Of a DNA stretch of 64,000 bases, positions 9,891 through 24,291 are shown piece by piece (within the stretch, counting starts at the first letter, position 1; each line of letters opens with the position of its first letter). The stretch lies in assembly GCF_003369915.1 (NCBI RefSeq), contig NW_022881603.1:24970264-25034263 (forward strand). Direction: 5' to 3'. The notes beneath the pieces are model-generated. The model did not search any database and was not told where the DNA came from. It saw nothing but the letters and a program-made list of their open reading frames with translations. The translations under genes and the position numbers were made by a program. This DNA comes from Drosophila miranda. Taxonomy: Eukaryota; Arthropoda; Insecta; Diptera; Drosophilidae.

Positions 9891-10800
9891 ATGTGGACCT
9901 ACATGATGGCTGCCGCCCGCGGAAATTGGGTTAACACAATGATGTCCACCAGAAGACGCCCCGAAACCGAATCCCCAAAATACGGATACAAGTAAGTTTA
10001 TACATCGAGAGAGTGACTACTGTACTTATATGCATCGAAGCCTCTCCTCCCGCCCCATGTACCGCACCACCCGCTTCGTGGGACCCGCCTCCTCAGCGCC
10101 CGCCCAGTTGCAGCTGCCCCATCAATCGCACCACCAGCAGCCAGGGGCGTTGCCGGTCCCACCTCCACTCGAAGAGATTAGGGGTGGCTTGTTCGCTCCG
10201 TTTGCGCCAACCGCAGCGATTTCTGTCGAACAGGCAGCCAGCTCGATTCCCTTGGGAGCGGAAACCGATGAGCGCCTGGAGGTGCATCAACTTCATTATC
10301 CACGCAGAAGTTGGCAAAGGACCCATCGCCATGGAAATCAGGTTGAGGTGGATGACGACGAGGATGACGACGAGGATGATGATGATTTCGGTGGGGCCAA
10401 TGGTGAGGACAACCAAGAGGAAGTCATTGCTCCGGCTGATCTGCAGCAGCATCGACACAAGCACCACCAGCTGCAGAACCATCGCCACCAACGACAACAG
10501 CAGCCGCACCAGCAGCACTCCAGTGATCCCAGCTACGTGGAAAACGGCAGAAAGCTGATACAGGTAGGAAAAAAGAAGAAAATGCACATCATTTTTCCAT
10601 CGTGGCGTACATATAATTTGATTGGAGCTGAAGATAACCGATAGCACAGAGCAGATAACTGATCAACGATAGCCCCTCCAACCCATAACCGATACATTAT
10701 GGCCGCCATTGTTCCGGGCCAGCATTCAAATATGTGGAAATCTAATTAAGTAATTGCTTTAATTGATTGACTCCACTGCTGCCTGCAGGAATTGGCCTAG
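9891..10800 (+). CDS. Amplified small gene, copy 2
   Basis: Exons 9,891-9,991, 10,041-10,563 and 10,789-10,800, about 211 residues. Splice sites and frame are intact. Differences from copy 1: exon 1 reads GNWVNTMM instead of GDRVNSMM, exon 2 carries an extra DDED repeat in the acidic tract, and there are a few substitutions (EEIRGG, WQRTHRHG). The segment starts at 9,455, immediately after a DINE unit end, and ends at about 10,855. The function is unknown. Confidence 0.5.
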
Positions 10801-10856
10801 TTTCTGGCCATACTGCATGCTTCATGCTCCATGCCTGTAGTGCGCTTGTTGTAAGA

Positions 10857-11953
10857 AAAAACGAGGGGGAACGTTGTGAGTTGCTGCGGAGACCGCAACT
10901 CTACATTTATACCCGATACTTAGTCAGTATGGCTCTCCTCCGGCAGACGCCGCTAATATTAAACGACACGACAAAGAGTGCGTGCGAGAGAGACAGAAAA
11001 TCAGTCTGAGCGTGACGTCGGGCGCTGCGTAGCCAGTGCAAATTGATTTGTTCCTTTTGGGTATAAAAATGAACCGATCTGATCAAGATTCAGCAATCTA
11101 ATAGATATGGTCATTATCTATGATTTTGCGTTTTTAGTTTTCTCGAATGTGCAATATTGTGGATGCAACAGATTTTCGTCCTTTGTGGGGGCGGAAAGGG
11201 GTAGGGCGAAATTCTGAGATACACGTTTTATAGTAAGATCTAACAGGAGTGCGGATACCAAATTTGGTTACTCTAGCCTTAATAATCTCTGAGATTTTTG
11301 AATATCCCCAGATTTTCGTCCTTTGCGGGGGCGGAAGGGGTGTGGCGAAATTTTGAAACAAACTCGTCTCGGTCCGATATATTAGGAGTGTGGATACCAA
11401 ATTTGGTTACTCTAGCTTTTGTAGTCTCTGAGATCTAGGCGCTAATGTTTTACTCTAAGCAAAGCCGCCTATGCTACGTGTGTGTTAGAGAGAGACAGGG
11501 CGAGAAAGAATGAAATTGTTTTCTTGATGCTGGCTATAATAATGATAAGATCCATTTCAGATTCCGCAGTCTTAAAGATATGGTCATTCTTTACAATTCT
11601 ACGTCTTTGGTTTTCTCATATCTTTAAAATTGTGGATGCCACAGATTTTCGTCCTTTGTGGGGGCGGAAGTGGGCGGGGCGAAGTTTTGAAATATTTTTG
11701 TAGCAGTGACATATCACAGAAGTCTGGATCTAGCTCTTATAGTCTTTGAGCACTAGGCGCTGAAGGGGACGGACAGACGGACAGACGGACGGACGGACAG
11801 ACAGACAGGGCTCAATCGACTCGGCTATTGATGCTGATCAAGAATATATATACTTTATGGGGTCGGAAACGATTCCTTCTGGACGTTACACACATCCACT
11901 TTTACCACAAATCTAATATACCCCAATACTCATTTTGAGTATCGGGTATAAAA
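10857..11953. repeat. DINE-like run 3 (one unit)
   Basis: One unit. It has a short deletion in TCTGGATCTAGCTCTTATAG near 11,725 (the usual CCAAAACATCGTTGCT is missing), a change shared with the units at about 18.9, 23.6 and 26.1 kb. Confidence 0.8.
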
Positions 11954-12389
11954 AAGCCAACAGTTTTATATTTAATTGCTTAGTTACTGCTGCAGCAGTA
12001 CTGCCCTATAACATCCCTCCCTTCTTTCCTTCACTCTCCTCACTAAGCGGCTGCCGTTTATGCTTACGTCTCTCAAACTGTTTTATGACCCTGCGGCAAG
12101 GAGTCTTTATGACTGCCTCGAGTCCTCCTCTGCGGTGCAGCTGGCAGGCGGGTGCTAAACCAGAATTGCTGTCAAGCGGGCGTTTAGCCACTTCAGCCAC
12201 CAACAACTTTAACTTCAACTTAAAGCTGAAGTTGAATTGAAGTTGAATACAAAACTTTTCATCCTTATATTATGTATGCTTTCCGCTTTTCTACAAACTA
12301 CATTCCCGTGCAGACTTCGACCTTGGTCTTCATAATGCGAATGTGTTCGTGCCCTGCGTAGTCGCATTCCATCCCTTGACAGCTCAACA

Positions 12390-13299
12390 ATGTGGACCTA
12401 CATGATGGCTGCCACCCGCGGAGATCGGGTTAACTCAATGATGTCCACCAGAAGACGCCCCGAAACCGAATCCCCAAAATATGGATACAATTAAGTTTAT
12501 ACATCGAGAGAGTGACTACTGTACTTATATGCATCGAAGCCTCTCCTCCCGCCCCATGTACCGCACCACCCGCTTCGTGGGACCCGCCTCCTCAGCGCCC
12601 GCCCAGTTGCAGCTGCCCCATCAATCGCACCACCAGCAGCCAGGGGCGTTGCCGGTCCCACCTCCACTCGAAGAGATTAGCGGTGGCTTGTTCGCTCCGT
12701 TTGCGCCAACCGCAGCGATTTCTGTCGAACAGGCAGCCAGCTCGATTCCCTTGGGAGCGGAAACCGATGAGCGCGTGGAGGTGCATCAACTTCATTATCC
12801 ACGCAGAAGTTGGCAAAGGACCCATCGCCATGGAAATCAGGTTGAGGTGGATGACGACGAGGATGACGACGAGGATGATGATGATTTCGGTGGGGCTAAT
12901 GGTGAGGACAACCAAGAGGAAGTCATTGCTCCGGCTGATCTGCAGCAGCATCGACACAAGCACCACCAGCTGCAGAACCATCGCCACCAACGACAACAGC
13001 AGCCGCACCAGCAGCACTCCAGTAATCCCAGCTACGTGGAAAACGGCAGAAAGCTGATACAGGTAGGAAAAAAGAAGAAAATGCACATCATTTTTCCATC
13101 GTGGCGTACATATAATTTGATTGGAGCTGAAGATAACCGATAGCACAGAGCAGATAACTGATCAACGATAGCCCCTCCAACCCATAACCGATACATTATG
13201 GCCGCCATTGTTCCGGGCCAGCATTCAAATATGTGGAAATCTAATTAAGTAATTGCTTTAATTGATTGACTCCACTGCTGCCTGCAGGAATTGGCCTAG
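12390..13299 (+). pseudogene. Amplified small gene, copy 3 (first donor lost)
   Basis: Same layout as copy 2 (12,390-12,490, 12,540-13,062, 13,288-13,299), but the first donor reads TTAAGT instead of GTAAGT at 12,491. Reading through gives an in-frame stop (TAA) right away. Exon 2 is open from 12,481 in its own frame, because the ATG of ATGGATAC created there gives a 220-residue N-terminally altered reading. It is a pseudogene unless that downstream start is used. SSNPSY replaces SSDPSY near the end. Confidence 0.5.
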
Positions 13300-13355
13300 T
13301 TTCTGGCCATACTGCATGCTTCATGCTCCATGCCTGTAGTGCGCTTGTTGTAAGA

Positions 13356-16300
13356 AAAAACGAGGGGGAACGTTGTGAGTTGCTGCGGAGACCGCAACTC
13401 TACATTTATACCCGATACTTAGTCAGTATGGCTCTCCTCCGGCAGACGCCGCTAATATTAAACGACACGACAAAGAGTGCGTGCGAGAGAGACAGAAATC
13501 AGTGTGAGCGTGACGTCGGGCGCTGCGTAGCCACTGCAAATTGATTTCTTGCTTTTGGCTACAAAAATGATCCGATCTGATCAAGATTCAGCAATCTAAT
13601 AGATATGGTCATTATCTATGATTTTGCGTTTTTAGTTTTCTCGAATGTGCAATATTGTGGATGCAACAGATTTTCGTTCTTTGTGGGGGCGGAAGGGGGT
13701 GGGGCGAAATTCTGAGATATACGTTTTATAGTGAGATCTAACAGAAGTGCGGATACTAAATTTGGTTACTCTAGCGTTAATAGTCTCTGAGATTTGTGGA
13801 TGCCTCAGATTTTCGTCCTTTGCGGGGGCGGAAGGGGGTGTGGCGAAATTTGGACACGAAACGGTCAAGGTCCGATATCACAGGAGTGTGGATACCAAAT
13901 TTGGTTGCTATGCCTCTTATAGGTTCTGAGATCCTTGAACTCATATTTTGCAATCGGCAAAACAGACCATGAAACCTGTGTGTTAGAGAGAGACAGAGCG
14001 AGAAAGAATGAAATTGTTTTCTTGATTCTGGCTATAATAATTGTACGATCTGGTTGAGATTTTACACTCTAGATCATATAGTCATCCTCTACGATTCTGC
14101 GTTTTTGGATTTATCGTATCTTTAAAAATGAGGATGCCACAGATTTTCGTCTTTTGTGGGGGCGGAAGTGGGCGGGGCGAAGTTTTGAAATATTTTTGTA
14201 GCAGTGACATATCACAGAAGTCTGGTACCAAAACATCGTTGCTCTCGCTCTTATAGTCTTTGAGCACTAGGCGCTGAAGGGGACGGACAGACGGACAGAC
14301 AGACATGGCTCAATCGACTCGGCTATTGATGCTGATCAAGAATATATATACTTTATGGGGTCGGAAACGATTCCTTTTGGACGTTTCACACATCCACTTT
14401 TACCACAAATCTAATATACCCCAATACTCATTTTGAGTATCGGGTATAACGAGGGGGAACGTTGTGAGTTGCTGCGGACACCGCAACTCTACGGTTATAC
14501 CCGATACTAAGTCAGTATGGCTCTCCTCCGGCAGACGCCGCTAATATTAAACGACACGACAAAGAGTGCGTGCGAGAGAGACAGAAAATCAGTCTGAGCG
14601 TGACGTCGGGCGCTGCGTAGCCAGTGCAAATTGATTTGTTCCTTTTGGGTATAAAAATGATCCGATCTGATCCAGATTCAGCAGTCTGATAGATATGGTC
14701 ATTATCTATGATTCTGCGTTTTTAGCTTTTTCGAATCTGCAATATTGTGGATGCAACAGATTTACGTCCTTTGTGGTGGCGGAAGGGGGTGGGGCGAAAT
14801 TCTGAGATATACGTTTTATAGTGAGATCTAACAGAAGTGCGGATACCAAATTTGGTTACTCTAGCCTTAATAGTCTCTGAGATTTGTGGATGCCCCATTT
14901 TCGTCCTTTGCGGTGGCGGAAGGGGGTGTGGCGATATTTTGACACGAAACGGTCAAGGTCCGATATTACAGGAGTGTGGATACCAAATTTGGTTGATCTG
15001 GCTCTTATAGGTTCTGAGATCCTTGAACTCATATTTTGCAATTGGCAAAGCCGACCATGAAACCTGTGTGTTAGGGAGAGACAGAGCGAGAAAGAATGAA
15101 ATTGTTTTCTTGATTCTGGCTATAACAATTATACGATCTGGTTGAGACTTCACACTTTAGAACATATAGTCATCCTCTACGATTCTGCGTTTTTGGTTTT
15201 CTCGTATCGTTGAAATTGTGGATGCCACAGATTTTCGCTGTTTGTGGGGGCGGAAGTGGGCGGGGCAAAGTTTTGAAATATTCTTGTAGCAGTGACATAT
15301 CACAGAAGTCTGGATCCAAAACATCGTTGCTCTCGCTCTTATAGTCTTTGAGCACTAGGCGCTGAAGGGGACGGACAGACGGACATACGGACGGACGGAC
15401 AGACGGACAGACAGACATGGCTCAATCGACTCGGCTATTGATGCTGGTCAATAATATATATACTTTATGGGGTCGGAAACGATTCCTTTTGGACGTTACA
15501 CACATCCACTTTTACCACAAATCTAATATACCCCAATACTCATTTTGAGTATCGGGTATAACGAGGGGGAACGTTGTGAGTTGCTGCGGACACCGCAACT
15601 CTACGGTTATACCCGATACTAAGTCAGTATGGCTCTCCTCCGGCAGACGCCGCTAATATTAAACGACACGACAAAGAGTGCGTGCGAGAGAGACAGAAAA
15701 TCAGTCTGAGCGTGACGTCGGGCGCTGCGTAGCCACTGCAAATTGATTTGTTCCTTTTGGCTATAAAAATGATCTGATCTGATCCAGATTCAGCAATCTG
15801 ATAGATATGGTCATTATCTATGATTCTGCGTTTTTAGTTTTCTCTAATGTGCAATATTGTGGATGCAACAGATTTTAGTCCTTTGTGTGGGCGGAAGGGG
15901 GTGGGGCGAAATTTTGAGATACACGTTTTATAGTGAGATCTAACAGGAGTGCGGATACCAAATTTGGTTACTCTAGCCTTAATAGTCTCTGAGATTTTTG
16001 AATATCTCCAGATTTTCGTCCTTTGCAGGGGCGGAAGGGGGTGTGGCGAAATTTTGAAACAAACTCGTCTCGGTCCGATATATTAGGACTGTGGATACCA
16101 AATGTGGTTGCTCTAGCTTTTGTAGTCTCTGAGATCTAGGCGCTAATGTTTTACTCTAAGCAAAGCCGCCTATGCTACGTGTGTTAGAGAGAGACAGGGC
16201 GAGAAAAAATGAAATTGTTTTCTTGATGCTGGCTATAATAAAAATACGATCCAATTCAGATTCCGCAGTCTTAAAGATATGGTCATTTTCTACAATTCTA

Positions 16301-16668
16301 CGTTTTTGGTTTTCTCATATCTTTAAAATTGTGGATGCCGCAGATTTTCGTTCTTTGTGGGGGCGGAAGTGGGCGGGGCGAAGTTTTGAAATATTTTTGT
16401 AGCAGTGACATATCACAGAAGTCTGGATCCAAATTATCGTTGCTCTAGCTCTTATAGTCTTTGAGCACTAGGCGCTGAAGGGGACGGACAGACGGACAGA
16501 CGGACGGACGGACAGACAGACAACTCTCAATCGACTCGGCTATTGATGCTGATCAAGAATATATATACTTTATGGGGTCGGAAACGATTCCTTCTGGACG
16601 TTACACACATCCACTTTTACCACAAATCTAATATACCCCAATACTCATTTTGAGTATCGGGTATAAAA
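13356..16668. repeat. DINE-like run 4 (three units)
   Basis: Unit ends are near 14,449, 15,561 and 16,668. The first two units carry a distinct sub-repeat variant (GGACACGAAACGGTCAAGG / GACACGAAACGGTCAAGGTC and CCTTGAACTCATATTTTGCAA) not found in the gene-adjacent units. It reappears only at about 37.5 kb. Confidence 0.8.
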
Positions 16669-17104
16669 AAGCCAACAGTTTTATATTTAATTGCTTAGTT
16701 ACTGCTGCAGCAGTACTGCCCTATAACATCCCTCCCTTCTTTCCTTCACTCTCATCACTAAGCGGCTGCCGTTTATGCTTACGTCTCTCAAACTGTTTTA
16801 TGACCCTGCGGCAAGGAGTCTTTATGACTGCCTCGAGTCCTCCTCTGCGGTGCAGCTGGCAGGCGGGTGCCAAACCAGAATTGCTGTCAAGCGGGCGTTT
16901 AGCCACTTCAGCCACCAACAACTTTAACTTCAACTTAAAGCTGAAGTTGAATTGAAGTTGAATACAAAACTTTTCATCCTTATATTATGTATGCTTTCCG
17001 CTTTTCTACAAACTACATTCCCGTGCAGACTTCGACCTTGGTCTTCATAATGCGAATGTGTTCGTGCCCTGCGTAGTCGCATTCCATCCCTTGACAGCTC
17101 AACA

Positions 17105-17978
17105 ATGTGGACCTACATGATGGCTGCCGCCCGCGGAGATCGGGGTAACTCAATGATGTCCACCAGAAGACGCCCCGAAACCGAATCCCCAAAATACGGA
17201 TACAAGTAAGTTTATACATCGAGAGAGTGACTACTGTACTTATATGCATCGAAGCCTCTCCTCCCGCCCCATGTACCGCACCACCCGCTTCGTGGGACCC
17301 GCCTCCTCAGCGCCCGCCCAGTTGCAGCTGCCCCATCAATCGCACCACCAGCAGCCAGGGGCGTTGCCGGTCCCACCTCCACTCGAAGAGATTAGGGGTG
17401 GCTTGTTCGCTCCGTTTGCGCCAACCGCAGCGATTTCTGTCGAACAGGCAGCCAGCTCGATTCATCAACTTCATTATCCACGCAGAAGTTGGCAAAGGAC
17501 CCATCGCCATGGAAATCAGGTTGAGGTGGATGACGACGAGGATGACGACGAGGATGATGATGATTTCGGTGGGGCTAATGGTGAGGACAACCAAGAGGAA
17601 GTCATTGCTCCGGCTGATCTGCAGCAGCATCGACACAAGCACCACCAGCTGCAGAACCATCGCCACCAACGACAACAGCAGCCGCACCAGCAGCACTCCA
17701 GTGATCCCAGCTACGTGGAAAACGGCAGAAAGCTGATACAGGTAGGAAAAAAGAAGAAAATGCACATCATTTTTCCATCGTGGCGTACATATAATTTGAT
17801 TGGAGCTGAAGATAACCGATAGCACAGAGCAGATAACTGATCAACGATAGCCCCTCCAACCCATAACCGATACATTATGGCCGCCATTGTTCCGGGCCAG
17901 CATTCAAATATGTGGAAATCTAATTAAGTAATTGCTTTAATTGATTGACTCCACTGCTGCCTGCAGGAATTGGCCTAG
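17105..17978 (+). CDS. Amplified small gene, copy 4 (36-bp in-frame deletion)
   Basis: Exons 17,105-17,205, 17,255-17,741 and 17,967-17,978, about 199 residues. Splice sites are intact. A 36-bp in-frame deletion after AASSI removes the PLGAETDERLEV segment, and exon 1 has GDRGNSMM. The acidic tract has the longer form. Unrecognised protein, as in the other copies. Confidence 0.45.
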
Positions 17979-18034
17979 TTTCTGGCCATACTGCATGCTT
18001 CATGCTCCATGCCTGTAGTGCGCTTGTTGTAAGA

Positions 18035-19131
18035 AAAAACGAGGGGAACGTTGTGAGTTGCTGCGGAGACCGCAACTCTACATTTATACCCGATACTTAA
18101 TCAGTATGGCTCTCCTCCGGCAGACGCCGCTAATATTAAATGACACGACAAAGAGTGCGTGCGAGAGAGACAGAAAATCAGTCTGAGCGATACGTCGGGC
18201 GCTGCGTAGCCAGTGCAAATTGATTTGTTCCTTTTGGGTATAAAAATGATCCGATCTGATCAAGATTCAGCAATCTAATAGATATGGTCATTATCTATGA
18301 TTTTGCGTTTTTAGTTTTCTCGAATGTGCAATATTGTGGATGCAACAGATTTTCGTCCTTTGTGGGGGCGGAAGGGCGTGGGGCGAAATTTTGAGATACA
18401 CGTTTTATAGTAAGATCTAACAGGAGTGCGGATACCAAATTTGGTTACTCTAGCCTTAATAGTCTCTGAGATTTTTGAATATCTCCAGATTTTCGTCCTT
18501 TGCGGGGGCGGAATGGGGTGTGGCGAAATTTTGAAACAAACTCGTCTCGGTCCGATATATTAGGAGTGTGGATACCAAATTTGGTTACTCTAGCTTTTGT
18601 AGTCTCTGAGATCTAGGCGCTAATGTTTTACTCTAAGCAAAGCCGCCTATGCTACGTGTGTGTTAGAGAGAGACAGGGCGAGAAAGAATGAAATTGTTTT
18701 CTTGATGCTGGCTATAATAATGATAAGATCCAATTCAGATTCCGCAGTCTTAAAGATATGGTCATTCTTTACAATTCTACTTCTTTGGTTTTCTCATATC
18801 TTTAAAATTGTGGATGCCACAGATTTTCGTTCTTTGTGGGGGCGGAAGTGGGCGGGGCGAAGTTTTGAAATATTTTTGTAGCAGTGGCATATCACAGAAG
18901 TCTGGATCTAGCTCTTATAGTCTTTGAGCACTAGGCGCTGAAGGGGACGGACAGACGGACAGACGGACGGACGGACAGACAGACAGGGCTCAATCGACTC
19001 GGCTATTGATGCTGATCAAGAATATATATACTTTATGGGGTCGGAAACGATTCCTTCTGGACGTTACACACATCCACTTTTACCACAAATCTAATATACC
19101 CCAATACTCATTTTGAGTATCGGGTATAAAA
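18035..19131. repeat. DINE-like run 5 (one unit)
   Basis: One unit. Together with the following gene copy it is closely matched by 22,761-25,238 (offset about 4,725 bp), sharing GGGGGCGGAATGGGGTGTGG and other private variants. Confidence 0.8.
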
Positions 19132-19566
19132 AAGCCAACAGTTTTATATTTAATTGCTTAGTTACTGCTGCAGCAGTACTGCCCTATAACATCCCTCCCT
19201 TCTTTCCTTCACTCTCATCACTAAGCGCTGCCGTTTATGCTTACGTCTCTCAAACTGTTTTATGACCCTGCGGCAAGGAGTCTTTATGACTGCCTCGAGT
19301 CCTCCTCTGCGGTGCAGCTGGCAGGCGGGTGCCAAACCAGAATTGCTGTCAAGCGGGCGCTTAGCCACTTCAGCCACCAACAACTTTAACTTCAACTTAA
19401 AGCTGAAGTTGAATTGAAGTTGAATACAAAACTTTTCATCCTTATATTATGTATGCTTTCCGCTTTTCTACAAACTACATTCCCGTGCAGACTTCGACCT
19501 TGGTCTTCATAATGCGAATGTGTTCGTGCCCTGCGTAGTCGCATTCCATCCCTTGACAGCTCAACA

Positions 19567-20470
19567 ATGTGGACCTACATGATGGCTGCCGCCCGCGGAG
19601 ATCGGGTTAACTCAATGATGTCCACCAGAAGACGCCCCGAAACCGAATCCCCAAAATACGGATACAAGAAGGTTTATACATCGAGAGAGTGACTACTGTA
19701 CTTATATGCATCGAAGCCTCTCCTCCCGCCCCATGTACCGCACCACCCGCTTCGTGGGACCCGCCTCCTCAGCGCCCGCCCAGTTGCAGCTGCCCTATCA
19801 ATCGCACCACCAGCAGCCAGGGGCGTTGCCGGTCCCACCTCCACTCGAAGAGATTAGCGGTGGCTTGTTCGCTCCGTTTGCGCCAACCGCAGCGATTTCT
19901 GTCGAACAGGCAGCCAGCTCGATTCCCTTGGGAGCGGAAACCGATGAGCGCCTGGAGGTGCATCAACTTCATTATCCACGCAGAAGTTGGCAAAGGACCC
20001 ATCGCCATGGAAATCAGGTTGAGGTGGATGACGACGAGGATGACGACGAGGATGATGATGATTTCGGTGGGGCTAATGGTGAGGACAACCAAGAGGAAGT
20101 CATTGCTCCGACTGATCTGCAGCAGCATCGACACAAGCACCACCAGCTGCAGAACCATCGCCACCAACGACAACAGCAGCCGCACCAGCAGCACTCCAGT
20201 GATCCCAGCTACGTGGAAAACGGCAGAAAGCTGATACAGGTAGGAAAAAAGAAGAAAATGCACATCATTTTTCCATCGTGGCGTACATATAATTTGATTG
20301 GAGATAACCGATAGCACAGAGCAGATAACTGATCAACGATAGCCCCTCCAACCCATAACCGATACATTATGGCCGCCATTGTTCCGGGCCAGCATTCAAA
20401 TATGTGGAAATCTAATTAAGTAATTGCTTTAATTGATTGACTCCACTGCTGCCTGCAGGAATTGGCCTAG
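19567..20470 (+). pseudogene. Amplified small gene, copy 5 (first donor changed)
   Basis: Exon-like blocks 19,567-19,667, 19,717-20,239 and 20,459-20,470. The first donor AAGTAAGTTT has become AAGAAGGTTT. Unspliced reading meets TGA 21 bases on, and use of the new GT would shift the frame. The rest of exon 2 is open and has the long acidic tract. It shares with copy 6 the PYQSHH and PTDLQQ changes and a 1-bp loss (AAGCGCTGCCG), and shares with copies 6 and 7 a 6-bp loss in intron 2. Probably non-functional. Confidence 0.5.
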
Positions 20471-20525
20471 TTTCTGGCCATACTGCATGCTTCATGCTCC
20501 ATGCCTGTAGTGCGCTTGTTGTAAG

Positions 20526-23500
20526 AAAAAACGAGGGGGAACGTTGTGAGTTGCTGCGGACACCGCAACTCTACGGTTATACCCGATACTAAGTCAGTAG
20601 GAGAGACAGCCACTCCGGCAGACACCGCTAATTTGAACGACACGACAAAGAGTGCGTGCGAGAGAGACAGAAAATCAGTCTGAGCGTGACGTCGGGCGCT
20701 GCGTAGCCACTGCAAATTGATTTGTTCCTATTGGCTATAAAAATGATCTGATCTGATCCAGATTCAGCAATCTGATAGATATGGTCATTATCTATGATTC
20801 TGCGTTTTTAGTTTTCTCGAATGTGCAATATTGTGGATCCAACAGATTTTCGTCCTTTGTGGGGGCGAAAAAGGGTAGGGTGAAATTTTGAGATATACGT
20901 TTTATAGTGAGATCCAACAGGAGTGCGGGTACCAAATTTGGTTACTTTACCCTTTATAGTCTCTGAGATTTGTGAATATCCCCAGATTTTCATTCTTTGC
21001 GGGGGCGGAAGGGGGTGTGGCGAAATTTTGAAACAAACTCGTCTCGGTCCGATATATTAGGAGTGTGGATACCAAATTTGGTTGCTCTAGCTTTTATAGT
21101 CTCTGAGATCTAGGCGCTAATGTTTTACTCTAAGCAAAGCCGGCTATGCTACGTGTGTGTTAGAGAGAGACAGGGCGAGAAAAAATGAAATTGTTTTCTT
21201 GATGCTGGCTATAATAATAATACGATCTGGTTCAGACTTTGCACTCTAGAAGATATAGTCATCTTCTACGATTCTGCGTTTTTAGTTTTCTCGTATCGTC
21301 GAAATTGTGGATGCCACAGATTTTCGCCCTTTGTGGGGGCGGAAGTGGGCGGGGCAAAGTTTTGAAATATTTTTGTATCAGTGACATATCACAGAAGTCT
21401 GGATCCAAAACATCGTTGCTCTAGCTCTTATAGTGTTTGAGCACTAGGCGCTGAAGGGGACGGACAGACGGACGGACGGACAGACGGACAGACAGACATG
21501 GCTTAATCGACTCGGCTATTGATGCTGATCAAGAATATATATACTTTATGGGGTCGGAAACGATTCCTTCTGGACGTTACACACATCCACTTTTACCACA
21601 AATCTAATATACCCCAATACTCATTTTGAGTATCGGGTATAAAAAAAACGAGGGGGAACGTTGTGAGTTGCTGCGGACACCGCAACTCTACAGTTATACC
21701 CGATACTTAGTCAGTATGGCTCTCCTCCGGCAGACGCCGCTAATATTGAACGACACGACAAAGAGTGCGTGCGAGAGAGACAGAAAATCAGTCTGAGCGT
21801 GACGTCGGGCGCTGCGTAGCCACTGCAAATTGATTTGTTCCTATTGGCTATAAAAATGATCTGATCTGATCCAGATTCAGCGATCTGATAGATATGGTCA
21901 TTATCTATGATTCTGCGTTTTTAGTTTTCTCGAATCTGCAATATTGTGGATGCAACAGATTTTCGTCTTTTGTGGGGGCGGAAGGGGGTGGGGTGAAATT
22001 TTGAGATATACGTTTTATAGTGAGATCTAACAGGAGTGCGAATACCAAATTTGGTTACTCTAGCCTTTATAGTCTCTGAGATTTGTGAATATCCCCAGAT
22101 TTTCATCCTTTGCGGGGGCGGAAGGGGATGTGGCGAAATTTTGAAACAAACTCGTCTCGGTCCGATATATTAGGAGTGTGGATACCAAATTTGGTTGCTC
22201 TAGCTTTTGTAGTCTCTGAGATCTAGGCGCTAATGTTTTACTCTAAGCAAAGCCGCCTATGCTACGTGTGTGTTAGAGAGAGACAGGGCGAGAAAAAATG
22301 AAATTTTTTTCTTGATGCTGGCTATAATAATAATACGATCCAATTCAGATTCCGCAGTCTTAAAGAGATGGTCATTCTCTACAATTCTACGTTTTTGGTT
22401 TTCTCATATATTTAAAATTGTGGATGCCACAGATTTTCGTCCTTTGTGGGGGCGGAAGTGGGCGGAGCGAAGTTATGAAATATTTTTGTAGCAGTGACAT
22501 ATCACAGAAATCTGGGTCCAAAACATCGTTGCTCTAGCTCTTATAGTCTTTGAGCACTAGGCGCTGAAGGGGACGGACAGACGGACGGACGGACAGACGG
22601 ACAGACAGACAGGGCTCAATCGACTCGGCTATTGATGCTGATCAAGAATATATATACTTTATGGGGTCGGAAACGATTCCTTCTGGACGTTACACACATC
22701 CACTTTTACCACAAATCTAATATACCCCAATACTCATTTTGAGTATCGGGTATAAAAAAACGAGGGGGAACGTTGTGAGTTGCAGCGGACACCGCAACTC
22801 TACAGTTATACCCGATACTAAGTCAGTAGGAGAGACAGCCACTCCGGCAGACACCGCTAATTTGAACGACACGACAAAGAGTGCGTGCGAGAGAGACAGA
22901 AAATCAGTCTGAGCGTGACGTCGGGCGCTGCGTAGCCACTGCAAATTGATTTGTTCCTATTGGCTATAAAAATGATCTGATCTGATCCAGATTCAGCGAT
23001 CTGATAGATATGGTCATTATCTATGATTCTGCGTTTTTAGTTTTCTCGAATGTGCAATATTGTGGATGCAACAGATTTTCGTCCTTTGTGGGGGCGGAAG
23101 GGCGTGGGGCGAAATTTTGAGATACACGTTTTATAGTAAGATCTAACAGGAGTGCGGATACCAAATTTGGTTACTCTAGCCTTAATAGTCTCTGAGATTT
23201 TTGAATATCTCCAGATTTTCGTCCTTTGCGGGGGCGGAATGGGGTGTGGCGAAATTTTGAAACAAACTCGTCTCGGTCCGATATATTAGGAGTGTGGATA
23301 CCAAATTTGGTTACTCTAGCTTTTGTAGTCTCTGAGATCTAGGCGCTAATGTTTTACTCTAAGCAAAGCCGCCTATGCTACGTGTGTGTTAGAGAGAGAC
23401 AGGGCGAGAAAGAATGAAATTGTTTTCTTGATGCTGGCTATAATAATGATAAGATCCAATTCAGATTCCGCAGTCTTAAAGATATGGTCATTCTTTACAA

Positions 23501-23856
23501 TTCTACGTCTTTGGTTTTCTCATATCTTTAAAATTGTGGATGCCACAGATTTTCGTCCTTTGTGGGGCGGAAGTGGGCGGGGCGAAGTTTTGAAATATTT
23601 TTGTAGCAGTGACATATCACAGAAGTCTGGATCTAGCTCTTATAGTCTTTGAGCACTAGGCGCTGAAGGGGACGGACAGACGGACAGACGGACGGACGGA
23701 CAGACAGACAGGGCTCAATCGACTCGGCTATTGATGCTGATCAAGAATATATATACTTTATGGGGTCGGAAACGATTCCTTCTGGACGTTACACACATCC
23801 ACTTTTACCACAAATCTAATATACCCCAATACTCATTTTGAGTATCGGGTATAAAA
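20526..23856. repeat. DINE-like run 6 (three units)
   Basis: Unit ends are near 21,642, 22,754 and 23,856. The first two units match those at 26,987-29,219 at a constant offset of 6,455 bp, sharing for example GGGGGCGAAAAAGGGT and GGGTACCAAATTTGG. This marks a block duplication. Confidence 0.8.
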
Positions 23857-24291
23857 AAGCCAACAGTTTTATATTTAATTGCTTAGTTACTGCTGCAGCA
23901 GTACTGCCCTATAACATCCCTCCCTTCTTTCCTTCACTCTCATCACTAAGCGCTGCCGTTTATGCTTACGTCTCTCAAACTGTTTTATGACCCTGCGGCA
24001 AGGAGTCTTTATGACTGCCTCGAGTCCTCCTCTGCGGTGCAGCTGGCAGGCGGGTGCCAAACCAGAATTGCTGTCAAGCGGGCGCTTAGCCACTTCAGCC
24101 ACCAACAACTTTAACTTCAACTTAAAGCTGAAGTTGAATTGAAGTTGAATACAAAACTTTTCATCCTTATATTATGTATGCTTTCCGCTTTTCTACAAAC
24201 TACATTCCCGTGCAGACTTCGACCTTGGTCTTCATAATGCGAATGTGTTCGTGCCCTGCGTAGTCGCATTCCATCCCTTGACAGCTCAACA